A DNA stretch of 64,000 bases from the NCBI RefSeq assembly GCF_006546985.1, contig NZ_VATK01000022.1:1-64000 (forward strand), given 5' to 3'. Below the pieces are notes generated by a model, which worked only from the letters and a program-made list of their open reading frames with translations, searched no databases and was not told the DNA's origin. The stretch comes from Bacillus sp. 03113. Its GTDB lineage: Bacteria > Bacillota > Bacilli > Bacillales > Cytobacillaceae. The position numbers and the translations under genes are program-made. Below, piece after piece: positions 36,390 through 46,853 of this stretch. Every line of letters begins with the position of its first letter. The stretch's first letter is position 1.

Positions 36390-38012
36390 ATGAATGGAAA
36401 GTTACTTGTTATAGGTTTTGGTCCAGGAAGCTCTGATCATATTACAGAGCGGGCAAGAGCTGCGATCCAAGAGAGTGATATCATTATTGGCTATAAAACA
36501 TATGTCGATTTAATTACAGTGCTTCTAACTGATCAAAAGATTATTAGCACGGGTATGACAGAAGAAGTAAGTCGTGCGCAGGAAGCAGTAAGACAAGCAG
36601 AGCTAGGTTTGAAAGTTGCAGTCATTTCCAGTGGTGATGCAGGGGTCTATGGAATGGCCGGTCTCGTCTATGAAGTGTTAATTGAGAAAGGGTGGAAGAA
36701 AGAAACAGGAGTAGAAGTTGAGGTGATCCCGGGAATTTCTGCTATTAATTCCTGTGCCTCTTTATTAGGAGCCCCTGTTATGCATGATGCTTGCACCATT
36801 AGCTTAAGCGATCATTTAACACCTTGGAAACTAATTGAAAAAAGAATTGATGCCGCTGCTCAGGCTGATTTTGTGATTGCTTTATACAATCCAAAAAGCG
36901 GAAGAAGAACAAGGCAAATTGTAGAAGCACAAAACATTCTATTAAAATATCGTTCACCTGAAACTCCGGTAGGATTGGTTAAAAGCGCATATAGAGATCG
37001 TCAAGATGTTATCATGACGAATCTAAAGGACATGCTTAACCATGATATAGGGATGCTAACGACCGTTATTATCGGAAACTCCTCGACGTTTTTTTACGAT
37101 GATTTAATGATTACACCGCGCGGATATACAAGGAAATATACATTAAGCCAAACTGAACAGCCTTTAAAACCACATCAACGCTTGCGAAAAGAAGCGGAAC
37201 CGTGGGCACTTGAACAGGAAAATCATCAAACAGAGCCATTAGCTGCAACAGAGGTGAAAGCAGCAGAATTCTCTTCAAGAGAAGTTGCGGATCAAGCATT
37301 GCACTCAATACTTGGCGAAAGAAATAATCCTAAGAGGGATGCATTCATTCAGCAGCCAATTCAAACGATTTTTGAGTTTGCAGTCAGTCCGGGTGTCGTC
37401 AACAAAAATTTCACACCTAAGCAAATGATAACACTTGCAGAAATAGTAGGCGAAGAAGGAAGTATGGAATATACGCAAGACCATCTTATTAAGCTGCAAG
37501 TACCAACCTCTAACCATAATGAAATAACAGAAAAATTAAACGCTGTTGGCTTTTTGCTTTCCCCAGTAGGAGATGTCTTAACGTTGAAAGCTTGCGATTT
37601 TTGCTATGGAGAGAAAAAGGATTCGATACCTTTTGCGGAAGAACTGCAAAAGAAATTGGGGGGAATAGAGCTTCCTAAAGAGCTAAAGGTTGGTTTTAAT
37701 GGCTGTGGAATGGCTTGTTATGGTGCTGTAAGAGAAGATATTGGGATCGTTTACCGCAAAGGAGCTTTTGATTTGTTTTTAGGAGCCAAAACGGTAGGAA
37801 GAAATGCACATTCTGGTCAAATTGTGGCAGAAGGCATTGCTGCGGATGAGATTGTCAACATTGTTGAACAAATAGTGCAAGAGTATAAAGATAAAGGATA
37901 TCCAAATGAACGGTTCCACAAATTTTTCAAAAGGGTAAAACGTGTGCACGGATTTGAGTATCAGGATGTGACACCAAATTTGAAAATCGAAGCAGCTCCG
38001 TGTGGGGATTAA
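36390..38012 (+). CDS. cbiH60: CbiH60: precorrin-3B C17-methyltransferase fused to an Fe-S domain
   Basis: 540 residues. N-terminal half (1-250) is a tetrapyrrole methyltransferase with IGFGPGSSDHIT and the SGDAGVYGMAG and VIPGISAINSCASLLGAP motifs of CbiH/CobJ. The second half resembles the ferredoxin-like repeat of nitrite/sulfite reductases and has Cys402, 405, 439 and 443 (CX2C and CX3C), a likely [4Fe-4S] site. This fusion is the B. megaterium CbiH60, which methylates C17 and contracts the ring. Start follows AAAGGAGGAGC. It is first in the operon, behind the riboswitch. Confidence 0.93.
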   Translation: MNGKLLVIGFGPGSSDHITERARAAIQESDIIIGYKTYVDLITVLLTDQKIISTGMTEEVSRAQEAVRQAELGLKVAVISSGDAGVYGMAGLVYEVLIEKGWKKETGVEVEVIPGISAINSCASLLGAPVMHDACTISLSDHLTPWKLIEKRIDAAAQADFVIALYNPKSGRRTRQIVEAQNILLKYRSPETPVGLVKSAYRDRQDVIMTNLKDMLNHDIGMLTTVIIGNSSTFFYDDLMITPRGYTRKYTLSQTEQPLKPHQRLRKEAEPWALEQENHQTEPLAATEVKAAEFSSREVADQALHSILGERNNPKRDAFIQQPIQTIFEFAVSPGVVNKNFTPKQMITLAEIVGEEGSMEYTQDHLIKLQVPTSNHNEITEKLNAVGFLLSPVGDVLTLKACDFCYGEKKDSIPFAEELQKKLGGIELPKELKVGFNGCGMACYGAVREDIGIVYRKGAFDLFLGAKTVGRNAHSGQIVAEGIAADEIVNIVEQIVQEYKDKGYPNERFHKFFKRVKRVHGFEYQDVTPNLKIEAAPCGD

Positions 38013-38069
38013 GATACGAAAATGTAGACAAATGGGAATAATGTGAGAAAAACAAAGGGGGAAATGTTA

Positions 38070-39032
38070 GTGAAAGCTATTTTACTAGTAGGACATGGAA
38101 GTAGAGATCCAGAAGGAAATGAGCAAGTTCGTCATTTCGTTAATAAGTTGAAACCAAGCTTAAATGAATCATTGTTAGTTGAAACTTGTTTTTTAGAGTT
38201 TGAAAAACCAACAGTAGGACAGGGAATTGATCGTTGTGTCGACCAGGGTGCGGGTGATATTGTAGTCATCCCAATTATGCTTCTGCCAGCGGGACATTCA
38301 AAAATTCATATACCGGCGGCTATTGATGAGGCAAAGAAAAAACATCCTACTATTCGATTTACATATGGTAAACCTATTGGCATTCATAAAGAAACGTTTG
38401 AAATTTTAAAAACAAGATTAGTAGAGATTGGCGAGAATTTGGATAACCCTTCTTCAGACACAGCTATCGTGCTATTAGGCCGTGGTGGAAGTGATCCAGA
38501 TGCAAATAGTGATGTCTATAAGATTTCAAGATTACTTTGGGAGAAAACAAAGTATGAATTAGTAGAGCCTGCTTTTATGGGTGTGACTGCACCGCTCGTA
38601 GATGAAGGGATAAGCCGCTGTATTAAACTCGGGGCAAAAAAAGTGATTATTTTACCGTATTTTTTGTTCACTGGTATTTTAATTAAACGTTTAGAGAAGA
38701 TGATGACTCAATTCAAAGAGCAGCATCCTCAAGTTGAATTTCAATTAGCAGAGTATTTTGGCTTCCATCCTGGATTACAAACAATTATAAAGGACCGTGT
38801 TGAAGAAGCACTCCAAGGTGAAGTACACATGAATTGTGATACATGTCTATATCGAATTGGTGCAATGGAGCATATTCACCATCACCATCACCACGATCAC
38901 GAACATGACCATCACCACGACGATCATGATCACCACCATCATCACCATGATCCTGACCACGAACATCATGTGCATGGTCACCATGATCATAACGATGACA
39001 ATGTGGAACAAAAGGCAGTGAAAGTAAAATGA
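38070..39032 (+). CDS. cbiX: Sirohydrochlorin cobaltochelatase CbiX, long form
   Basis: 320 residues from GTG 38070 (AAAGGGGG eight bases upstream; ATG 38064 is too close). Two chelatase halves: LLVGHGSRDPEGN with PAGHSKIHIPAA, and LLGRGGSDPDANSD. After them comes an MNCDTC motif (Met254, Cys256, Cys259), the MXCXXC [4Fe-4S] motif described for the B. megaterium long CbiX, then a tail in which nearly every second residue is His. It inserts cobalt early in the anaerobic pathway. The His tail may hold metal. Overlaps cbiJ by four bases. Confidence 0.95.
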   Translation: MKAILLVGHGSRDPEGNEQVRHFVNKLKPSLNESLLVETCFLEFEKPTVGQGIDRCVDQGAGDIVVIPIMLLPAGHSKIHIPAAIDEAKKKHPTIRFTYGKPIGIHKETFEILKTRLVEIGENLDNPSSDTAIVLLGRGGSDPDANSDVYKISRLLWEKTKYELVEPAFMGVTAPLVDEGISRCIKLGAKKVIILPYFLFTGILIKRLEKMMTQFKEQHPQVEFQLAEYFGFHPGLQTIIKDRVEEALQGEVHMNCDTCLYRIGAMEHIHHHHHHDHEHDHHHDDHDHHHHHHDPDHEHHVHGHHDHNDDNVEQKAVKVK

Positions 39033-39799
39033 TTTTAATGTTAGCTGGAACAAGTGATGCACGTTCGCTAGCTCTTGAAATCAAGAATGCAGGCTACCCG
39101 ATATTAACAACAGTTGTGACAGAAAATGCGGCACTTGAAATGAGGCAAGCGGGGATTGAAGTACAGATTGGCAGATTAACAGATATTGAGATGGTGAGTT
39201 TAATTCAAGAGAATGGCATGAAAGCTGTTGTCGATGCGAGTCATCCTTTTGCAGAAGAAGCGTCAAAAAATGCCATCAATGCCGCAAAATTAGCAAACAT
39301 ACCTTATATTCGTTATGAGCGAGAGTCCCAAACGTATCAATATGATAAATTGACGATTGTGAACAGCTATGAGGAAGCCGCGGAAATGGCTGCAATGAAA
39401 AAAGGCGTCATTATGCTTACAACAGGAAGTAAAACGCTTCAAGTTTTTACTAAAAAACTTTTAGGACATCCAGATATTCGGTTGATCGCCCGTATGCTTC
39501 CACGTAGGGATAATATGGAAAAGTGTGAGCAGCTTGACTTTCCACAAAAAAATATTGTCGCTATTCAAGGACCATTTACAAGAGAGTTTGATCAAGCACT
39601 ATATAAGCAGTATGGAGTTACTGTCATGATTACGAAAGAAAGCGGAAAAGTCGGATCTGTTGATGAAAAGGTTGAGGCGGCTAAAGAACTTGGGATCGAA
39701 ATCATTCTAATTAGCCGGCCGGATATTAATTACGGGTACGTGTACTCTGATTTTCCATCAACGATAGATGCGATACATGAAGTTATGTCTTGTCTTTAA
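39029..39799 (+). CDS. cbiJ: Cobalt-precorrin-6A reductase CbiJ
   Basis: 256 residues. The NAD(P)H-binding start MILMLAGTSDARSLALEI, VVDASHPFAEEASKNA, and IAIQGPFTREFDQALYKQYG-like late motif are the CobK/CbiJ signature. It reduces the macrocycle double bond of cobalt-precorrin-6A. ATGA overlap with cbiX implies translational coupling. No unusual features. Confidence 0.94.
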   Translation: MILMLAGTSDARSLALEIKNAGYPILTTVVTENAALEMRQAGIEVQIGRLTDIEMVSLIQENGMKAVVDASHPFAEEASKNAINAAKLANIPYIRYERESQTYQYDKLTIVNSYEEAAEMAAMKKGVIMLTTGSKTLQVFTKKLLGHPDIRLIARMLPRRDNMEKCEQLDFPQKNIVAIQGPFTREFDQALYKQYGVTVMITKESGKVGSVDEKVEAAKELGIEIILISRPDINYGYVYSDFPSTIDAIHEVMSCL

Positions 39800-39826
39800 A
39801 CAATCAAAATAAGGAGGTAATATAAG

Positions 39827-40474
39827 ATGGATTTTCGTACAGAATTTAAGCCAATTACAGTTCAACCAGAACAAATTGAGAGTAAAAGTTTTCAAATGAT
39901 TGATGAGGAGATTGGAGAACATCTCTTTACAGAAGAGCAGTATCCTGTTGTTCAAAGGGTCATTCACGCATCGGCTGATTTTGAATTAGGGCAAAGCTTA
40001 GTCTTCCACCAAGATGCCATTCAAGCTGGAATTCAAGCGATTAGAAGCGGCAAAAAAGTAGTTGCGGATGTTCAAATGGTTCAGGTTGGAGTTAATAAAA
40101 CAAGATTGGAAAAATATGGTGGAGAGGTGAAGGTGTATATTTCCGATCCAGACGTTATGAAAGTGGCAAAACGATTAAATACAACCCGAGCGATTATTTC
40201 GATGAGAAAAGCAATAAAAGAAGCGGATGGTGGTATTTATGCTATTGGAAATGCACCGACTGCCCTATTAGAATTGATCCGACTCATTAAAGAAGGCGAG
40301 GCGAAACCTGGCCTTGTAATCGGACTTCCTGTTGGATTTGTTTCGGCAGCAGAATCGAAGGAAGAATTAGCTAAGCTTGATATTCCATTTATTACGAATA
40401 TCGGCAGGAAAGGCGGTAGTACGGTTACAGTTGCAGCATTAAATGCAATCTCCATTCTTGCAGATCAGGTGTAA
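39827..40474 (+). CDS. cbiC: Cobalt-precorrin-8 methylmutase CbiC
   Basis: 215 residues. QRVIHASADFELGQSLVF (with the catalytic His), GKKVVADVQMVQVG, GNAPTALLEL and GLPVGFVSAAESKEEL are the CbiC/CobH motifs. It moves the C11 methyl to C12, giving cobyrinate. The ribosome site AAGGAGGT precedes the ATG. Next gene starts three bases after its stop. Confidence 0.95.
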   Translation: MDFRTEFKPITVQPEQIESKSFQMIDEEIGEHLFTEEQYPVVQRVIHASADFELGQSLVFHQDAIQAGIQAIRSGKKVVADVQMVQVGVNKTRLEKYGGEVKVYISDPDVMKVAKRLNTTRAIISMRKAIKEADGGIYAIGNAPTALLELIRLIKEGEAKPGLVIGLPVGFVSAAESKEELAKLDIPFITNIGRKGGSTVTVAALNAISILADQV

Positions 40475-40477
40475 GCC

Positions 40478-41587
40478 ATGGAAAAGGTTACAAAAGAAGG
40501 GAAGCCGTTAAGAGAAGGTTATACGACAGGTGCGTGTGCAACGGCTGCGACAAAGGCAGCCTTAACCGCACTGATTACAGGAGAAGAACAAACAGAGGCA
40601 ACCATTTACTTACCAGTTGGAAGGTTTGCTACCTTCCAACTGGAGAGTTGTCAAATTTACTCTGAAAGAGGAGTTGCTTCAATTGTAAAGGATGGTGGAG
40701 ATGATCCCGATGCGACACATGAAGCACTCATTATTGCAACGGTAAGCTGGGCCGATCAACCAGGGATTATATTAGATGGTGGAGAAGGGGTCGGGCGAGT
40801 AACGAAACCCGGCTTGCCTGTAGCTGTGGGAGAAGCAGCAATTAATCCTGTACCCCGTAAGATGATTATTGAGACAGCAGAAGAAGTGTTAAAAGAGTTC
40901 GGAGTTAAAAAAGGAATATGTGTTGTCATCTCCGTCCCAAAAGGTGAAGAGATTGCCAAAAAGACTTTAAATGGCCGTTTAGGGATCCTTGGAGGTATTT
41001 CGATATTAGGCACTCGGGGAATTGTTGTTCCTTTTTCTACTGCAGCTTATAAAGCGAGTATTGTACAAGCCATTAGTGTCGCTAGAGCAAGTCAATGTGA
41101 TCATATTGTCATTACGACTGGAGGGCGGAGCGAAAAGTATGCGATGAAGCAGTTCCCTGAGCTACCCGAAGAAGCCTTTATTGAGATGGGTGATTTTGTT
41201 GGCTTTACATTGAAACAGTGTAAAAAGCAAGGAGCAAAAAGAGTCTCAATGGTAGGGATGATGGGGAAATTTTCAAAGGTTGCACAAGGAGTGATGATGG
41301 TTCATTCCAAAAGTGCCCCAGTTGATTTTGATTTTCTTGCTCAAATCGCGAAAGAATCAGGTGCACAAAAGGAACTGGCAGAAGAGATAAGCATGGCGAA
41401 TACAGCATCTCAAGTTGGGGATATGATGCGGGAAGAAGGTCATTTATCCTTTTTTGAAAAGCTTTGTGATTATTGTTGTATAAATGCTTTAAGAGATGTG
41501 AATGGCGGTATGGAAATAGACACTTCTTTATATACATTGAAAGGCGAATGCTTAGGAAAGGCGGTGCGAAACGATGAGTTCTATTAA
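40478..41587 (+). CDS. cbiD: Cobalt-precorrin-5B C1-methyltransferase CbiD
   Basis: 369 residues. Signature [19 protein letters not shown] near the start, [11 protein letters not shown] and VPRKMIIE. CbiD transfers the C1 methyl in the anaerobic route and has no counterpart in the aerobic pathway, so it identifies this operon as the cobalt-early type. ATG at 40478; its last 14 bases overlap cbiET. Confidence 0.96.
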   Translation: MEKVTKEGKPLREGYTTGACATAATKAALTALITGEEQTEATIYLPVGRFATFQLESCQIYSERGVASIVKDGGDDPDATHEALIIATVSWADQPGIILDGGEGVGRVTKPGLPVAVGEAAINPVPRKMIIETAEEVLKEFGVKKGICVVISVPKGEEIAKKTLNGRLGILGGISILGTRGIVVPFSTAAYKASIVQAISVARASQCDHIVITTGGRSEKYAMKQFPELPEEAFIEMGDFVGFTLKQCKKQGAKRVSMVGMMGKFSKVAQGVMMVHSKSAPVDFDFLAQIAKESGAQKELAEEISMANTASQVGDMMREEGHLSFFEKLCDYCCINALRDVNGGMEIDTSLYTLKGECLGKAVRNDEFY

Positions 41588-42776
41588 AATGATTGGAATT
41601 GGGGATGACGGCAAGGTAAGTTTATTGCCTATGTATGAGAAATGGATTGATGAAAGCGATCTATTAATCGGAGGAAAACGCCAACTCTCTTTTTTCCCAA
41701 ATTATTCAGGGGAAAAAGTGGTGATTGAAGGTGGACTCTCATCCCTTGTTGAACGTTTACAAACAGAAACGAAAAAGGTCGTTATTTTGGCATCAGGAGA
41801 TCCATTGTTTTATGGAATTGGAAGCTATTTATCTAGCAAAATTAAAATGGACATATACCCATATTTAAGTTCAGTTCAGCTTGCCTTTGCCAAAATGGGC
41901 GAACGATGGCAAGATGCCTATTTTGCCAGTGTTCATGGAAGAAGCATGAAGGGATTGGCCCAGCGAATTGATGGAAAAGCAAAAGTTGCCATTCTAACAG
42001 ATGCTGAAAATACTCCTAATAAAATAGCTAAGTATTTATTGTCCTTTGGGATGACGGAGTATGAAGCATTTGTGGGTGAAAATTTAGGCGGCGAAATGGA
42101 AAGATGCAGATGGTTCAATCTTACTGAAATGGCTGATATCGAATTTTCACCTTTAAATGTTGTCATTTTAAAAAGAATAGCAAAAGGTCCGTCTTGGTCA
42201 ACGGGAATTAATGATGAAGAATTTGTACAAAGAAAACCGGAAAAAGGGTTAATTACGAAGAAGGAAGTAAGAACGTTAAGCATTAGTGCGCTGCGTTTAA
42301 AGGAAGACAGTACGGTGTGGGATATTGGCACCTGTACGGGTTCTGTAGCAATTGAGGCAGGAAAAATTGCTCGTGAAGGCAAAGTATTTGCGATTGAAAA
42401 AAACGAGGCGGATCTTGAAAACTGTATGCAAAACTTAGCTAAGTTTCGGGTTGATGCAACGGTTGTTCACGGCAAAGCACCGGAACGATTAGATGAGTTT
42501 CCTGATCCAGATGCTATATTCATTGGAGGTACAGCTGGTGGTATGGACGATATTTTAGATATTTGCTGCCGCCGTTTAAAAGATAAGGGAAGAATTGTTT
42601 TAAATGCTGTAACCATTGAAAATTTAGCGGAAGCTTTAAACTCTTTTAAGCAGAGGAGATTTAAAACAGAAATTACACTTGCACAGATTTCTCGAAGCAA
42701 GCCGATTTTAAAACTAACACGTTTTGATTCATTAAACCCTATTTATATTATTGCAGCAGAGAGAGAGGAAGAATAG
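41574..42776 (+). CDS. cbiET: Bifunctional cobalt-precorrin-7 C5/C15-methyltransferase, decarboxylating (CbiET)
   Basis: 400 residues. Residues 1-200 are the CbiE methyltransferase ([29 protein letters not shown]); 210-400 are CbiT ([42 protein letters not shown]). The fused protein methylates C5 and C15 and removes the C12 acetate carboxyl. In many bacteria these are separate genes; fusion is typical of B. megaterium. It overlaps cbiD by 14 bases. Confidence 0.95.
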   Translation: MSSIKMIGIGDDGKVSLLPMYEKWIDESDLLIGGKRQLSFFPNYSGEKVVIEGGLSSLVERLQTETKKVVILASGDPLFYGIGSYLSSKIKMDIYPYLSSVQLAFAKMGERWQDAYFASVHGRSMKGLAQRIDGKAKVAILTDAENTPNKIAKYLLSFGMTEYEAFVGENLGGEMERCRWFNLTEMADIEFSPLNVVILKRIAKGPSWSTGINDEEFVQRKPEKGLITKKEVRTLSISALRLKEDSTVWDIGTCTGSVAIEAGKIAREGKVFAIEKNEADLENCMQNLAKFRVDATVVHGKAPERLDEFPDPDAIFIGGTAGGMDDILDICCRRLKDKGRIVLNAVTIENLAEALNSFKQRRFKTEITLAQISRSKPILKLTRFDSLNPIYIIAAEREEE

Positions 42777-42778
42777 GA

Positions 42779-43480
42779 ATGTTAGGTACATTATACGGTC
42801 TAGGGGTAGGACCAGGAGATCCAGAGCTGATTACTGTAAAGGCCTATCGCAAATTAAAAGAATCGCAAGTGATTGCCTATCCGAAAAAGCAAAGAGGCAG
42901 TAAAAGCTATGCTCAAAAAATTATTGAGGTGTATTTTCAGCCAAATGAAAAAGAGATGTTAGGGCTTGTTTTCCCAATGACCAAGGACCAGGAAGTTTTA
43001 AATAACAAATGGAGTGAAACGGTTGAGCTTGTATGGGAGAAAATACAGGAAGGCAAGGATGTTGCTTTTGTAACAGAAGGAGATCCTCTTCTTTACAGTA
43101 CCTTTATTCATATGATGCAGCTTATGAAGGAGCGTTATCCTGAAGTGAAGATTGAAGTTGTCCCAGGAATTTCATCGATGAACGGTGCGGCTGCTCGGCT
43201 AGGAATTCCTCTTGCAGATGGAGATGATCACGTGGCCATTATTCCAGCAAGAGACGACTATGAAACGATGAAAAAAGTGATTGAAGAAAATGATTGTATC
43301 ATTTTTATTAAAGTAGCTAAAGTCATTGATTTAATGCTGCAAATTTTACGTGAATTGGATTTATTACATAAAGCTTCGGTTGTTACAAAGGTGACATCGG
43401 ACGAGGAAATTGTATGGAGTGCAGAAGAGCTTGATGGAGCCGATCTTGAATATTTAACCTTAATGGTGGTGAGAAAATGA
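42779..43480 (+). CDS. cbiL: Cobalt-factor II C20-methyltransferase CbiL
   Basis: 233 residues. GLGVGPGDPELITVKAYRKL, AFVTEGDPLLYSTF and VVPGISSMNGAAARLGIPL are the CbiL/CobI methyltransferase motifs. It adds the C20 methyl. ATG two bases after the cbiET stop, and its stop overlaps cbiF by four bases, so translation is tightly linked. Confidence 0.94.
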   Translation: MLGTLYGLGVGPGDPELITVKAYRKLKESQVIAYPKKQRGSKSYAQKIIEVYFQPNEKEMLGLVFPMTKDQEVLNNKWSETVELVWEKIQEGKDVAFVTEGDPLLYSTFIHMMQLMKERYPEVKIEVVPGISSMNGAAARLGIPLADGDDHVAIIPARDDYETMKKVIEENDCIIFIKVAKVIDLMLQILRELDLLHKASVVTKVTSDEEIVWSAEELDGADLEYLTLMVVRK

Positions 43481-44253
43481 AGCTATATATAGTAGGTGCT
43501 GGTCCTGGAGATCCAGATTTAATTACGGTTAAAGGGTTGAAGCTTATTCAAGAAGCAGATGTTGTTCTTTATGCTGATTCTCTTGTAAGCGAAGAACTAA
43601 TTTCCCTTTCAAAGCCGAATGCAGAAATTTTAAAAACAGCGGGCATGCATTTAGAAGAGATGGTCGACATCATGGCAGATCGAATTCATCAAGGGAAGAA
43701 GGTGGTTCGTGTCCATACAGGAGATCCAGCGGTGTATGGAGCCATTATGGAGCAAATTGTCTTATTGAAAAAGAAGGGAATAGGTATTGAAATCATTCCA
43801 GGAGTAAGTTCGGTATTTGCTGCAGCTGCAGTCGCAGAAGCTGAATTAACGATTCCCGATTTAACACAAACAGTTATTTTAACCCGAGCAGAAGGAAGAA
43901 CACCTGTACCTGAATTTGAAAAACTGCGAGATTTAGCAAAGCATCATTGTACGATTGCACTCTTTTTAAGCGCTACCTTAACGAAAAAAGTAATAAAAGA
44001 ATTATTAGATGCTGGTTGGAGCAAAGACACGCCTGTTGTTGTTGTTTATAAAGCAACTTGGCCAGATCAAAAGATTGTTCGTACGACTGTTGAGAATTTA
44101 GATGATGCAATGCGGACAAATGGTATTCGTAAACAAGCGATGATTTTGGCTGGATGGGCGCTTGATGCGAATATTCATGATAAAAATTATCGTTCAAAGC
44201 TCTATGATAAAGCGTTTACTCATGGATTCCGCAGGGGGGTGGTGGACAAGTGA
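43477..44253 (+). CDS. cbiF: Cobalt-precorrin-4 C11-methyltransferase CbiF
   Basis: 258 residues. IVGAGPGDPDLITVKGLKL, VRVHTGDPAVYGAIMEQ and IIPGVSSVFAAAAVAEAELT, then LTQTVILTRAEGRTPVPE, identify CbiF/CobM. The enzyme methylates C11. ATGA overlap with cbiL, and GTGA overlap with cbiG at its end. Confidence 0.95.
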   Translation: MKLYIVGAGPGDPDLITVKGLKLIQEADVVLYADSLVSEELISLSKPNAEILKTAGMHLEEMVDIMADRIHQGKKVVRVHTGDPAVYGAIMEQIVLLKKKGIGIEIIPGVSSVFAAAAVAEAELTIPDLTQTVILTRAEGRTPVPEFEKLRDLAKHHCTIALFLSATLTKKVIKELLDAGWSKDTPVVVVYKATWPDQKIVRTTVENLDDAMRTNGIRKQAMILAGWALDANIHDKNYRSKLYDKAFTHGFRRGVVDK

Positions 44254-45374
44254 CTTTAACGTTGCAGGAAGGACAAAAGCCTGTCGTGAAGCAGCGAGGA
44301 AATTATGCAGTTGTCGCCATCACAAAGCACGGTGTAGACATTGCAAGAAAGCTTGGGCACTCGTTTCAAAATTCGGATGTATATTATATGAGCAAATTCG
44401 AAAAAGGGGATGAAGATACTCTCGGCATTCAGATGTTTACAGGCAGTGTGCGCTTACTTTTGCCTTCTTTGTTTGAAGCGTACGATGGGATTATCATCAT
44501 CATTTCTCTCGGGGCTGTAGTACGGATGATAGCTCCGCTTTTAAAAGATAAGAAAGTGGATCCTGCTGTCGTGGTTATTGATGATAAGGCAGAGCATGTC
44601 ATTAGTGTTTTATCAGGGCATATTGGCGGGGCAAATGAGTTAACAAGAGAAGTAGCAGCCGCTTTACATGCACGTCCCGTTATTACAACCGCTTCTGATG
44701 TTCAGAAAACAATTCCTGTTGATTTGTTTGGTAAAAGGTTTGGCTGGGTTTGGGAATCTGCTGAGAAATTAACGCCTGTCAGTGCCGCAGTTGTGAACGA
44801 AGAAAAAATTGCGGTTATTCAAGAGTCTGGGGAAAAAGAATGGTGGCATTATGATCGTCCTCTTCCAGAAAATATTAAGGTCTATTCATCGATTTCAGAA
44901 GCGATAGAGGAAAAACCCGCAGCTGCACTTGTCGTCACTCATCGAAAGTTAACAACAGAAGAGAACCAAATTTTAGAAAACGGGGTCTTGTATCGTCCGA
45001 AGGTGATTGCACTTGGAATAGGCTGTAATCGCGGGACATCGAAGGAAGAAATTGAATCTGTTATTTATCAAACGCTAGAAGAGCTGAATTTTTCAATAAA
45101 AAGTGTAAAAGCACTATGTACGATCGATTTGAAGAAGGATGAGATTGGTCTGATTGAAGTTGCAAATCAATACGGGTGGGAGTTTGTCTATTACTCTCCT
45201 GATCAATTAAATGCGGTTAATATTGAGAAGCCTTCGGATACAGTCTATAAATATACGGGTGCTTATGGCGTAAGTGAACCGGCTTCCCTATTATACAGCT
45301 GGGCGAAAAAATTAGAACTTGTTAAGAAAAAGTCAGGAAATGTCACCATCTCAGTAGCAATTATTCCATATTGA
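44250..45374 (+). CDS. cbiG: Cobalt-precorrin-5A hydrolase CbiG
   Basis: 374 residues. VVAITKHGVDIARKLG at the start; the central SGHIGGANELTREVA with IVVDDKAEHVISVLSGH-type context; and the C-terminal domain starting VIALGIGCNRGTSKEEIE, the CobE-like part. CbiG opens the delta-lactone with release of acetaldehyde, a step specific to the anaerobic pathway. GTG start overlapping cbiF. Confidence 0.94.
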   Translation: MTLTLQEGQKPVVKQRGNYAVVAITKHGVDIARKLGHSFQNSDVYYMSKFEKGDEDTLGIQMFTGSVRLLLPSLFEAYDGIIIIISLGAVVRMIAPLLKDKKVDPAVVVIDDKAEHVISVLSGHIGGANELTREVAAALHARPVITTASDVQKTIPVDLFGKRFGWVWESAEKLTPVSAAVVNEEKIAVIQESGEKEWWHYDRPLPENIKVYSSISEAIEEKPAAALVVTHRKLTTEENQILENGVLYRPKVIALGIGCNRGTSKEEIESVIYQTLEELNFSIKSVKALCTIDLKKDEIGLIEVANQYGWEFVYYSPDQLNAVNIEKPSDTVYKYTGAYGVSEPASLLYSWAKKLELVKKKSGNVTISVAIIPY

Positions 45375-45398
45375 TTGATGTAAAGGTAGGAGAAAATA

Positions 45399-46769
45399 AT
45401 GTCTAATCGCAGACTCGTCATTGCAGGAACTGGGAGTGGCGTTGGAAAAACGACACTAACCATCGGAATTATGTCTGCATTGAAAAAAAAAGGCTATCAC
45501 GTTCAAGGCTTTAAATGTGGTCCTGATTATATCGATCCAACTTACCATACAGCAGTAACCGGCAGAATTTCAAGAAACATTGATAGTTGGATGCTTAATC
45601 ATGACATGGTAAATGAGATTGTTGTACGTGGGAGTAAAGGAGCGGATATCTCCATTATCGAAGGGGTTATGGGATTTTTTGATGGAAAAAACCCTACAAA
45701 TAATGATGGGACAACAGCAGAATTAAGTATTATTACGAAAAGTCCAGTTGTACTCGTTGTAAATTGCGCCAGCATGGCTCGAAGTGCAGCTGCTATTGTC
45801 AAAGGGTTCCAATCTTTTTATAAGGGACCTAATATTGTGGCTGTTATCGCAAACCGTGTAGGCAGTGAAGGTCATTTCAAGCTAGTAAAGACTGCCATCG
45901 AGCAAGAGTGTGGAATCCCTGTGATCGGCTATTTAAAAAGGAATGCTGATATCGCTATTCCTGAACGGCATTTAGGATTAGTTCCATCTGTTGAACGAGG
46001 AGAACTTGATTCTTTTTTTGATGCATTAGGAGATCTAGTCTTAAATACAATCGATATCGAAACGTTATACGATTTGGCACAAGCTCCTTATCTTGAAGTA
46101 GAAGAGTCTCAGTTTCATAGAGAAGTAAAGAAACAAGTTCGAATTGCTGTTGCAAAGGATGCTGCTTTTAATTTTTATTATGAAGAAAATCTTGAGCTGC
46201 TTCAAGCTTATGGAGCGGAAATCGTAGAGTTTTCCCCTTTAAATGGAGACCTTCTTCCTGAAAATGTGGATGGTTTATATATTGGAGGGGGGTTTCCTGA
46301 AGAATTTGCAAAGGAACTAGCTAATCAAAAGGAAGTCAAGGAATCGATTAAAACAGCCATCGAAAACGGGCTGCCTACCTTGGCGGAATGCGGCGGCTTT
46401 ATGTTTTTAACAGAAGCGATAGAAACGACCAATCATGAAAGCTTCGAGATGGTAGGGATTATCCCTGGACTCGTTCGAATGCAGTCTAAACTAGCGGCAT
46501 TAGGTTATCGCGAGGTGACAGGCGAAGAAGGTAATTTTCTATTCAAAGGGAATGTTCTAGCAAAAGGACATGAATTTCATTATTCGACCTTCCACCCTCA
46601 TGTTGTAACACGGCCCGCCTACCAAACAAAAGGGATGCGCGGGACAAAAAAAGAGGGATACATAAATGGGAACTTAGTTGCAGGTTATACACATTTCCAT
46701 TTTGGTTCGAGTCCAGAGATGGTTGAGAATTGGATCGAAAAGTGCAAGGAGACGAAGGCATCTATCTGA
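45399..46769 (+). CDS. cbiA: Cobyrinate a,c-diamide synthase CbiA
   Basis: 456 residues. N-terminal dethiobiotin-synthetase-like ATPase with GTGSGVGKTTLTIGI and FKCGPDYIDPTYH; C-terminal class I glutamine amidotransferase with the nucleophile Cys in LAECGGFMFL and catalytic His in FHYSTF or THFHFG. It amidates the a and c carboxylates using glutamine and ATP. This is the last corrin-modifying step encoded here. The ribosome site is GTAGGAGA. An 84-base gap, without a clear terminator, separates it from cobA. Confidence 0.95.
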   Translation: MSNRRLVIAGTGSGVGKTTLTIGIMSALKKKGYHVQGFKCGPDYIDPTYHTAVTGRISRNIDSWMLNHDMVNEIVVRGSKGADISIIEGVMGFFDGKNPTNNDGTTAELSIITKSPVVLVVNCASMARSAAAIVKGFQSFYKGPNIVAVIANRVGSEGHFKLVKTAIEQECGIPVIGYLKRNADIAIPERHLGLVPSVERGELDSFFDALGDLVLNTIDIETLYDLAQAPYLEVEESQFHREVKKQVRIAVAKDAAFNFYYEENLELLQAYGAEIVEFSPLNGDLLPENVDGLYIGGGFPEEFAKELANQKEVKESIKTAIENGLPTLAECGGFMFLTEAIETTNHESFEMVGIIPGLVRMQSKLAALGYREVTGEEGNFLFKGNVLAKGHEFHYSTFHPHVVTRPAYQTKGMRGTKKEGYINGNLVAGYTHFHFGSSPEMVENWIEKCKETKASI

Positions 46770-46853
46770 TATTTTTCTGATCAAATGCTAAGAACACAAC
46801 CTGAAGTAGGGAAAAGAATAAAAGAGTGAGAAAATGGAATTAGAGGGCTGATT

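Noticed and set aside
38785-39084. Open frames opposite and overlapping the His-rich cbiX tail
   Set aside because: They arise from CAT/CAC codon repeats read in other frames, with biased composition and no ribosome sites.
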